From assembly GCA_937901695.1 (NCBI GenBank), contig CALDJN010000044.1, forward strand, positions 1 through 12,152: a stretch of 12,152 bases of DNA, in the 5' to 3' direction. Each line of letters begins with the position of its first letter. Within the stretch, counting starts at the first letter, position 1. The notes beneath the pieces were generated by a model, which saw only the letters and a program-made list of their open reading frames with translations, was not told where the DNA came from and did no database searches. This document shows, piece after piece, positions 6,934 to 12,152 of this stretch. Made by a program: the position numbers and the translations under genes. The DNA is from an uncultured Anaerocolumna sp. (GTDB lineage: Bacteria; Bacillota; Clostridia; Lachnospirales; Lachnospiraceae).

Positions 6934-7059
6934 CATTTTTGTGATTAAGGTATACTAGGAGTTACAATGGAAAGGTATTGATGTTTCACCTATCAGAAAA
7001 GGTTAAGCAGGATTAACTGAAGAATGCCTCCGATTACAATTGAATGAATTTAAAAACAA

Positions 7060-7094
7060 AAAATGCTTGCTATATTTGATATGGCAAGCATTTT
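7060..7094 (+). terminator. Strong intrinsic terminator
   Basis: AAAATGCTTGC (7060-7070) pairs perfectly with GCAAGCATTTT (7084-7094) around a 13-nt loop. The stem's own A and T ends supply the U-tract in either direction. It ends the unit starting near 6410 and isolates the ABC gene from it. Confidence 0.8.
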
Positions 7095-7130
7095 CTATTA
7101 GAGGGTCAATGGGTGGTGTAAGTTTAGTAT

Positions 7131-7161
7131 TTGCACGAGTATTAGATTAGCACTTGTGCAA
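7131..7161. promoter_or_regulatory. Hyphenated palindrome, candidate operator
   Basis: TTGCACGAGT (7131-7140) and ACTTGTGCAA (7152-7161) are inverted repeats with 9 of 10 matches and an 11-nt spacer. The right half overlaps the -35 box of the ABC ATPase promoter, the position expected of a repressor site. The cognate regulator is not in the window; GntR-type repressors often control such ATPases, but that is only analogy. Confidence 0.5.
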
Positions 7162-7182
7162 GTTGGATATGAATGGTAATAT
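7154..7182 (+). promoter_or_regulatory. Promoter of the ABC ATPase gene
   Basis: TTGTGC (7154-7159) and TAATAT (7177-7182) are 17 nt apart. The start would be near 7189, a leader of about 24 nt before ATG 7213. The right arm of the palindrome at 7131-7161 covers the -35 box. Confidence 0.5.
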
Positions 7183-7212
7183 AAAAATAAGAAATCAGTT
7201 AGGAGTCCTTAT

Positions 7213-7938
7213 ATGCTTCAAGTGGTGCAGGTAGAAAAATATTATAAAAAAAATAAAGCGGTTGATGGAATCTCATTTGAAGTAAAGGCTGGAGAAATCT
7301 TTGGATTAATAGGCGCCAATGGAGCAGGCAAATCTACTACCATAAGTATGATAGCAACTATATTAAAGCCGGATAGGGGAGATATCTTGTTTGAGGGAAC
7401 CAGTATTATAAAAAAGCCAAGCGTTATTCGCAAGGATTTAGGTTATGTTCCTCAAGAAATCGCTTTATATACGACCCTTACCGGATTAGATAATTTATTA
7501 TTCTGGGGAAATGCCTATCATGTTCCAAAAGAGAAACTAAGCTTAAGAATAAAAGAAATTAGTGATATGATTGGATTTGATGAGGGAATATTAAAACAAA
7601 AAGTAAGTACCTATTCCGGGGGAATGAAACGCAGATTAAATATCGGTGCAGCCCTTTTGCATCAACCCAAATTAGTAGTATTAGATGAACCTACCGTAGG
7701 TATTGACATTGTGGCTAGAAACCAGATACTGGATGCCATTTTAAAATTAAAAGAAATGGGAATAACCGTTATATATTGTGGTCATTACATGGAGGAAGTG
7801 GAGAAAATCTGTGATAGAATCTGCATGCTTCATAATGGTAAAGTAATAGATATATGTAATAAAGAAGAATTATTAACAAACAAAGAGATAAATTTAGAAA
7901 ATCGGTATCTCCAAAAAATAGGGCAGGCTAATCTATAA
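7213..7938 (+). CDS. ABC transporter ATP-binding protein, ABC-2 (CcmA/DrrA-like) type, without adjacent permease
   Basis: The 241-residue product is a complete nucleotide-binding subunit: Walker A GANGAGKST at residues 34-42, Q-loop Gln81 (YVPQE), signature YSGGM at 134-138, Walker B LVVLDEPT at 154-161 and H-loop His191. The sequence style (RKDLGYVPQE, signature YSGGMKRRLNIG) is that of ABC-2 exporters of drugs, lipids or peptides. Start at 7213 is backed by TAGGAG about 8 nt upstream. The membrane subunit that normally follows is missing: the next gene is a soluble TPR/AAA-like protein with its own promoter. The protein may work with a permease encoded elsewhere. The substrate is unknown. 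Confidence 0.93.
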   Translation: MLQVVQVEKYYKKNKAVDGISFEVKAGEIFGLIGANGAGKSTTISMIATILKPDRGDILFEGTSIIKKPSVIRKDLGYVPQEIALYTTLTGLDNLLFWGNAYHVPKEKLSLRIKEISDMIGFDEGILKQKVSTYSGGMKRRLNIGAALLHQPKLVVLDEPTVGIDIVARNQILDAILKLKEMGITVIYCGHYMEEVEKICDRICMLHNGKVIDICNKEELLTNKEINLENRYLQKIGQANL

Positions 7939-7953
7939 ATTACGAAATAAATA

Positions 7954-7981
7954 TAGACAAGACAAAATTTTATGTTACAAT
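7954..7981 (+). promoter_or_regulatory. Promoter for the TPR/AAA-like gene and pyrophosphatase
   Basis: TAGACA (7954-7959) and TACAAT (7976-7981) are 16 nt apart, and a TGn extension precedes the -10 (TGTTACAAT). Initiation near 7988 leaves about 30 nt before ATG 8020 and would skip the upstream in-frame ATG's ribosome binding region, supporting the later start. Confidence 0.55.
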
Positions 7982-8019
7982 AAATTTGCAAACAGATGGG
8001 CATATATGGGGGAATCCAT

Positions 8020-9885
8020 ATGATAAAATACGAAAACAGAATAAAAATGAACGAAATAAGAAGACTGGTTGAAGAGAATCAGTATATACAGGCAGTAAAT
8101 ATAGTGGATACGCTGGAACTAACTAAAATGAAATCTCTTACAGATTTAAGCATAATCGCAGATGTACTGATTCAAAATGAGCGCTTTGATGATGCATTAT
8201 ATGTTCTCTCTAAAGTATACGCAAAGTCTAAAACCAGAAGAATATTATATCAATTAGTTGATTTATCAATTATAAGTAAAAACGTAGAGGAAGCCGAGAA
8301 GTATTTATTACAATACATGAAAACAGCCCCGCAGGATTCCTATCGTTTTATTTTTAGATATAGGATTGATAAGCTTAAAAATGAACCTTATGAGGTTTTA
8401 ATTGAATCATTAGAAGAATTAAAAGAATATGATTATATAGAAAAATGGGCTTATGAATTGGCTAAATTATATCATAAAGCTGGTAAGAAAGACAAATGCG
8501 TTCGTGAATGCAGTGATATTATTTTATGGTTTGGTGATGGAATATATGTTGAAAAGGCTAAACTCTTAAAAGGATATTATGTTGGAGAAATTGATCCAAT
8601 CAGAATGCTAAAAGCAACTGAAAAAAGAGAAGCAGAGAAAAGGTTAGGACTGGATAAAACCAAGGATTATAGTACCTTAAAAAACGAAATTGATAAGTTT
8701 ATAGCAGATGATGAAAATGGGCAGGATGAAAATAGACAGGGTAAAAATAGGCAGGAAGGCACCAAAGAAGCAGAAGTATCTGGCGAGCTTATTGATAAGG
8801 ATAAAGTAACAGAGCCTTATGCAACAGAAAAAATGCAGGAAAAGATAGAAGATATTCATGAATTAATGGAAGGAGAAATGCATGAAAAAACAAAAGAAAC
8901 CCATGCTATAACAGAAGAAATAAATGTAACATCAGAAGAAGTATCTGCAATTTCAGGAAAATTGCAGGAATTAACAGAAACATATGCGGTAGAAGAAACT
9001 CAGCAAGTGGAGAAAGTTAATACATCTGATATTTCAAAAGAAACAGATATACCATCAGATACAGTTGAAGAAAATCTTTTTGAAGGCAAAACAGAAGCAA
9101 TCTTTGACGAAAAATTAGACCGAATATTTAGCCGGACAAATTTAGATTATCATGAGTTATTTGGCTATTTTATTCATAACGGAGTTTGCAGAAAAGAAAT
9201 TGGAAACTTTTTAGATAATGTTTTGACGGATAATGGAAAACAACTTCATTTAGTAATATGCGGAAGTAAAAAGTCAGGAAAAACAACTTTGGCAAAAGAA
9301 ATTGCAAAAGCTTTATACGGTTTTGACCGATTACAATCATCGAAGATAGCAAAAATATCTGCCCCCAAAATTAATAATATTAATCTTGATAATAATTATG
9401 ATAAGCTTGCGGATTGCACTTTACTTATTGAAGAAGCTGGCTCCTTAAATAATAATGGAATAGAGCAGTTGCTTCGCCTTATGTGGTATTTGGAAGGGCA
9501 TATATTTGTAATTTTAGAAGAAACTTCAGATGGTATGAATAAGTTATTAAGTTCCAATGAAGATATGGAGGAGAGATTTCAATATAGAATTAATCTTCCT
9601 AGTTTAACAAGAGATGACTTATTTCATTATGCAAATTATTATATTAAGGAAAATGATTATCAGCTTACCCATGAAGCAGAAGCCTTATTAAAGAATATTA
9701 TATATAAAATAATGAATTCTGAAAAAGCGGAAGCAAGATTAGAAGCAATTATGAAGGTGGTAAAAGAGGCAAAACTTCAGGCTGAGAACAGAAATAAAGA
9801 AGAATTAGTAAGAATTATCGGTTCTCAGGAATTCGGTGAAACTGATTTTTTATATATTAATGCAACAGATTTTAAAAGTGTTTAA
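8020..9885 (+). CDS. TPR-like helical protein with acidic linker and C-terminal AAA-like ATPase domain, function unknown
   Basis: With the start at ATG 8020 (TGGGGGA about 6 nt upstream) the product has 621 residues; an in-frame ATG at 7996 lacks a good site. Residues about 1-215 form paired helices with TPR-like spacing (IIADVLIQNERFDDALYVLS, YELAKLYHKAGKKDKCVREC). Residues about 225-350 are acidic and low in complexity, including three copies of a 5-residue repeat (DENGQ, DENRQ, GKNRQ). The C-terminal part has Walker A GSKKSGKTT at 415-423 and a Walker B-like strand LLIEEAG at 468-474, with Glu in place of the usual Asp, then EERFQYRINLP, which could supply an arginine finger. The layout recalls CbxX/SpoVK-type AAA proteins, but the resemblance is faint. 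No membrane segment is seen. It sits 14 bp before the pyrophosphatase, so the two are probably co-transcribed. Confidence 0.82.
   Translation: MIKYENRIKMNEIRRLVEENQYIQAVNIVDTLELTKMKSLTDLSIIADVLIQNERFDDALYVLSKVYAKSKTRRILYQLVDLSIISKNVEEAEKYLLQYMKTAPQDSYRFIFRYRIDKLKNEPYEVLIESLEELKEYDYIEKWAYELAKLYHKAGKKDKCVRECSDIILWFGDGIYVEKAKLLKGYYVGEIDPIRMLKATEKREAEKRLGLDKTKDYSTLKNEIDKFIADDENGQDENRQGKNRQEGTKEAEVSGELIDKDKVTEPYATEKMQEKIEDIHELMEGEMHEKTKETHAITEEINVTSEEVSAISGKLQELTETYAVEETQQVEKVNTSDISKETDIPSDTVEENLFEGKTEAIFDEKLDRIFSRTNLDYHELFGYFIHNGVCRKEIGNFLDNVLTDNGKQLHLVICGSKKSGKTTLAKEIAKALYGFDRLQSSKIAKISAPKINNINLDNNYDKLADCTLLIEEAGSLNNNGIEQLLRLMWYLEGHIFVILEETSDGMNKLLSSNEDMEERFQYRINLPSLTRDDLFHYANYYIKENDYQLTHEAEALLKNIIYKIMNSEKAEARLEAIMKVVKEAKLQAENRNKEELVRIIGSQEFGETDFLYINATDFKSV
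8709..8753 (+). repeat. 15-bp in-frame tandem repeat, three copies
   Basis: Units at 8709, 8724 and 8739 encode DENGQ, DENRQ and GKNRQ in the linker of the TPR/AAA-like protein. The period is a multiple of three, so copy-number change would lengthen the linker without breaking the frame. Confidence 0.7.
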
Positions 9886-9899
9886 GGGGAGGAATGAAA

Positions 9900-11546
9900 A
9901 TGGATTCAGAAATTTTTGTGATTGGACATATTAACCCAGATACGGATTCTATATGTTCAGCAATTGCCTATGCAGAATTAAAGAAAAAAATTACTGGTGG
10001 TTTATACAAAGCCAAAAGAGCAGGGCAAATTAACTCAGAAACAAAATTTGTTTTAGAAAGATTTGGAGTGCAGGCACCTAGTTATCAACCAGATGTTCGT
10101 ACTCAGGTTAAAGATGTTGAGATACGTAAATCTCCAGGGGTTGACGGCAGTATATCATTAAAGACTGCTTGGTCTACCATGAGACAAAATAGTGATGTTA
10201 CCTTACCAATTGTTGACGATAAAAATCATCTGTTAGGTTTAATAACAATAGGTGATATTGCAAAATCTTATATGGATGTATATGATAATAAAATCTTATT
10301 TACAGCAAAAACTCCAATTGGAAATATTATTCATACTTTAGATGGCGAGTTGGTTGTAGGTGATGAGAATGCTTTTTTAAACCAAGGAAAAGTTTTAGTA
10401 TTTGCTGCCAACCCAGACTTAATGGAAGATTATATTGACGAGGGTGACCTTGTAATATTAGGTAATCGGTATGAATCTCAATTAAGTTCCATAGAAATGA
10501 AAGCAGGATGTATTATCGTGTGCGATGGAGCATCCGTTTCAAAATCAATTATACTAATGGCACAATCAAACAATTGTATTGTAATTAAATCACCATATGA
10601 TACTTTCACAGTATCCAGATTGATCAATCAGAGTATGCCAATCAGTTTCTTTATGAGCACCAAGGATTTAATTACTTTTACTTGTGAAGATTATATAGAA
10701 GATATTCAGGGGGTTATGGCAAAGAAGCGCCATAGACATTTCCCAATTCTTGATAAGAATGGATGCTATTTTGGTATGATTTCCAGAAGAAATCTCCTGG
10801 GTGCCAAAAAGAAGAAAGTTATATTAATGGATCATAATGAAAAATCGCAGGCGGTAGATGGAATTGGAGAAGCCGAGATATTAGAAATTATAGATCACCA
10901 TAGATTGGGAAGTTTAGAGACTATAAGTCCTGTATTCTTCCGCAATCAACCTCTAGGATGTACTTCTACAATCGTATATCTTATGTATAAAGAAAATCAT
11001 GTAGAAATAGAGCCGAAAATTGCAGGTTTGTTATGTTCTGCAATCCTATCGGATACATTAGTATATCGATCCCCGACTTGTACGGAAGTTGACCGTTTGG
11101 CAGCAGAAGAACTTGCTAAAATTGCCAATATTAATGTGGAAGAATATGCAAAAGAAATGTTTGCGGCAGGCAGCAATTTAAGCACAAAATCACCAGAAGA
11201 AATATTCTATCAGGACTTTAAGAAATTTACAGCTGGTGATATTACATTTGGCGTTGGACAAATTAATTCTATGAGTAAAGAGGAACTGGAGAAAATAAAA
11301 GAAAAGCTAATTCCATATATGGAGAAGGCTCATGGGGATCATGGGCTTGCAATGTTATTTTTCATGCTAACCGATATATTAGAAAGTTCAACCGAATTAT
11401 TATGCCAGGGGCATGGAGCCAGGGAGCTGGCAATTAACGCATTTAAATTGGATATGAATGTGGAAAATATTTATTTACCAGGAGTAGTATCCAGGAAGAA
11501 ACAGGTAATACCAGCTTTAATGTTTACATTACAACACGATAATTAA
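9900..11546 (+). CDS. ppaC: Manganese-dependent inorganic pyrophosphatase, family II with CBS and DRTGG domains
   Basis: This cytoplasmic enzyme hydrolyses pyrophosphate to phosphate. The 548-residue product has the DHH-family motifs: GHINPDTDS at residues 9-17 (His10, Asp14 and Asp16 as metal ligands), DHH at 332-334, SDTLVYRSPT near 384-393, and the C-terminal SRKKQ at 531-535, typical of DHHA2 substrate binding. Between the first motif and DHH it carries an insert with CBS sequence at about 72-125, a DRTGG-like region at about 128-240 and a second CBS at about 245-300. In characterised enzymes of this layout, such as that of Clostridium perfringens (close to 549 residues), AMP and ADP inhibit and Ap4A activates. 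Start at 9900 is chosen because AGGGGAGG (9885-9892) lies 7 nt upstream; the ATG at 9894 is only 1 nt away. That site overlaps the upstream stop, suggesting translational coupling. Confidence 0.95.
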   Translation: MDSEIFVIGHINPDTDSICSAIAYAELKKKITGGLYKAKRAGQINSETKFVLERFGVQAPSYQPDVRTQVKDVEIRKSPGVDGSISLKTAWSTMRQNSDVTLPIVDDKNHLLGLITIGDIAKSYMDVYDNKILFTAKTPIGNIIHTLDGELVVGDENAFLNQGKVLVFAANPDLMEDYIDEGDLVILGNRYESQLSSIEMKAGCIIVCDGASVSKSIILMAQSNNCIVIKSPYDTFTVSRLINQSMPISFFMSTKDLITFTCEDYIEDIQGVMAKKRHRHFPILDKNGCYFGMISRRNLLGAKKKKVILMDHNEKSQAVDGIGEAEILEIIDHHRLGSLETISPVFFRNQPLGCTSTIVYLMYKENHVEIEPKIAGLLCSAILSDTLVYRSPTCTEVDRLAAEELAKIANINVEEYAKEMFAAGSNLSTKSPEEIFYQDFKKFTAGDITFGVGQINSMSKEELEKIKEKLIPYMEKAHGDHGLAMLFFMLTDILESSTELLCQGHGARELAINAFKLDMNVENIYLPGVVSRKKQVIPALMFTLQHDN

Positions 11547-11584
11547 TACAAAATATTCTTACATTAGGAAAAAGTATTTGAAAA

Positions 11585-11926
11585 TTATAAACGGAATTGT
11601 ATCTGTACCTGATTTTTTAAATTTTGACCACCTTGGGACCTTACATTTTTGGATACGGTTAATATATAAGATTCGTTCTGAGAGTAAGGTTCTAAAGGTT
11701 CTATTTCAATATATTGATTAATGGAATCATAACGTATATTGGTTTTTAATGGTACTTGGTTTAAAGAAGTAACGTAAAGATTACGATTATTAACAGTTGT
11801 GGGATTCAGTGGAGCTGAAAATTTTACTCTCCATACAAAATCCCCGGTAGGAAATTTTAATGTTTGCTTTACTTTATCTTGCGCTTCATTTGAAACAGAC
11901 TCAATTTTAATATAATTACTATACAT
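11585..11926 (-). CDS. Stand-alone SbsA-type Ig-like domain protein (Big_5-like), no export signal seen
   Basis: The 113-residue product contains one Ig-like fold at about residues 28-112: VWRVKFSAPLNPTTVNNRNLYV, then IEIEPLEPYSQNESYILTV and a closing strand QVQIQFRL. This matches the pattern of bacterial Ig-like domain 5 (SbsA Ig-like), normally a module of large S-layer or secreted proteins. Here it is alone, with a polar N-terminus (MYSNYIKIES), no hydrophobic signal and no anchor. ATG at 11926 has GAGGTG 8 nt upstream; the in-frame GTG at 11935 overlaps that site and is less likely. The gene converges on the pyrophosphatase with only 38 bp between stops. A role in cell surface or spore-coat structure, or as an adaptor, would be inference. 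Confidence 0.8.
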   Translation of the reverse strand: MYSNYIKIESVSNEAQDKVKQTLKFPTGDFVWRVKFSAPLNPTTVNNRNLYVTSLNQVPLKTNIRYDSINQYIEIEPLEPYSQNESYILTVSKNVRSQGGQNLKNQVQIQFRL

Positions 11927-11971
11927 AGAAATCACCTCAAGTTATTTTGCCCTGCAATATGTATATGCATA

Positions 11972-11977
11972 ATTATA
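11972..11977 (-). promoter_or_regulatory. Possible -10 box for the Ig-like gene
   Basis: The minus strand reads TATAAT about 46 nt upstream of ATG 11926. No good -35 lies at the right distance, and chance TATAAT matches are common in AT-rich DNA. Confidence 0.3.
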
Positions 11978-12030
11978 CTATATTCTGTGGAAAAAGATAG
12001 ATTAAATTATAATAAAATTTTATTTGGTCT

Positions 12031-12152
12031 TTCGTATATAATTGAAGATTTATAATATTATATTCGTATATAATTAAAGATTTATAATATTATATTTGTA
12101 TATAACTAAAGATTTATAATATTATATTCGTATATAATTGAAGATTTACAAT
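12031..12152. repeat. 32-bp AT-rich tandem repeat, about 3.8 copies, cut by the window edge
   Basis: Units begin at 12031, 12063, 12095 and 12127 with the word TTCGTATATAA (TTTGTATATAA in the third), an exact 32-bp period with one to three changes per copy. There are no spacers, so it is not a CRISPR array. It lies upstream of the minus-strand Ig-like gene and holds several TATAAT-like words. The array continues past the window. Confidence 0.9.

Larger units (their letters stand above)
6410..7095 (+). other. Predicted transcription unit of about 685 nt with no large gene
   Basis: This unit runs from the perfect promoter at 6375 to the strong terminator at 7060 and covers most of the 898-bp gap between the 783-residue gene and the ABC ATPase. 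After the 32-codon ORF it is very A-rich with frequent stops in all three forward frames. A weak hairpin (TCAATCA/TGATTGA) lies near 6608-6636, and a larger inverted repeat spans 6768-6891. Lys-rich codon runs in shifting frames suggest decayed coding sequence. Whether the product is a long RNA, a small-protein messenger or a pseudogene transcript cannot be settled by eye. Confidence 0.45.

Noticed and set aside
6966..7010. Remnant of a GH25 lysozyme (reads WKGIDVSPIRKG then stop)
   Set aside because: KGIDVS resembles the start of GH25 enzymes, but the match is six residues and nothing around it continues the family.
6410..7095. Member of a known large structured RNA class such as OLE or ROOL
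   Set aside because: The interval is A-rich with little stable helix content beyond one inverted repeat and the terminator, and I see no motif of those classes.
8677..9352. Two minus-strand 60-codon frames inside the TPR/AAA-like gene
   Set aside because: Both are Phe/Leu/Ile-rich mirror frames of Lys/Glu codons with no start signals.
10997..11185. Minus-strand 62-codon frame
   Set aside because: It lies within the pyrophosphatase catalytic region and has no ribosome binding site.
11547..11584. Bidirectional terminator between the pyrophosphatase and the Ig-like gene
   Set aside because: Only a weak bulged AAATA/TATTT-type pairing is visible, too poor to call.
12031..12152. CRISPR array at the right edge
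   Set aside because: The repeats are head-to-tail with no unique spacers, and no cas gene is present.
1820..12152. Common origin of the 65-bp and 32-bp repeats through the shared word GATTTATAATAT
   Set aside because: Twelve matching A/T-rich bases on opposite strands can arise by chance in this composition, and the rest of the units differ.

Overview
The window looks like chromosomal DNA of a low-GC anaerobic Firmicute, most likely a Clostridia/Lachnospiraceae-type organism. The pointers are the A+T-rich composition, strong AGGAGG-type ribosome binding sites, a large SRP RNA with an Alu domain just downstream of tadA, a NrdG2-type radical SAM activase, and a CBS/DRTGG-containing family II pyrophosphatase. 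This assignment is inferred from family content, not from a search.

Layout. (1) 1-805: 3' part of a + strand gene of unknown function, with a charged variable N-terminal part and a conserved-looking C-terminal domain. (2) 806-1110: a dense cluster of inverted repeats that looks like a mobile or dispersed palindromic element, possibly set inside a terminator. (3) 1111-2666: two minus-strand genes, a RimJ/RimL-like GNAT acetyltransferase and a NrdG2-like radical SAM activase. They are separated by a 65-bp tandem repeat that reaches into the last codons of the activase gene. (4) 2814-3770: tadA, then a clear sigma-A promoter, a 5' leader hairpin, the SRP RNA and a terminator. (5) 3963-6314: a 783-residue protein with a degenerate N-terminal cyclic-nucleotide-binding fold and about 680 residues I cannot assign. 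(6) 6315-7212: a gene-poor stretch with a perfect-consensus promoter (TTGACA, 17 nt, TATAAT), a 32-codon ORF behind a strong ribosome binding site, a lysine-codon-rich 24-bp repeat that looks like decayed coding sequence, and a strong terminator about 690 nt downstream. (7) 7213-7938: an ABC-2-type ATPase with no permease beside it, behind a promoter that carries a hyphenated palindrome. (8) 8020-11546: a probable two-gene operon of a TPR-like/AAA-like protein and a Mn-dependent inorganic pyrophosphatase. (9) 11585-11926: a minus-strand stand-alone SbsA-type Ig-like domain protein with no visible export signal. (10) 12031-12152: a 32-bp AT-rich tandem repeat running off the window.

How the genes relate. 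tadA and the SRP RNA serve translation and protein targeting, and the pyrophosphatase removes the PPi made by biosynthesis and nucleic-acid synthesis. The 783-residue protein and the TPR/AAA-like protein are the least explained parts and the best candidates for undescribed biology. The most unusual non-coding signals are the perfect-consensus transcription unit at 6375-7095 and the three separate repeat systems at 816-1113, 1783-1980 and 12031-12152. I see no phage, insertion-sequence transposase, CRISPR array, tRNA or rRNA.
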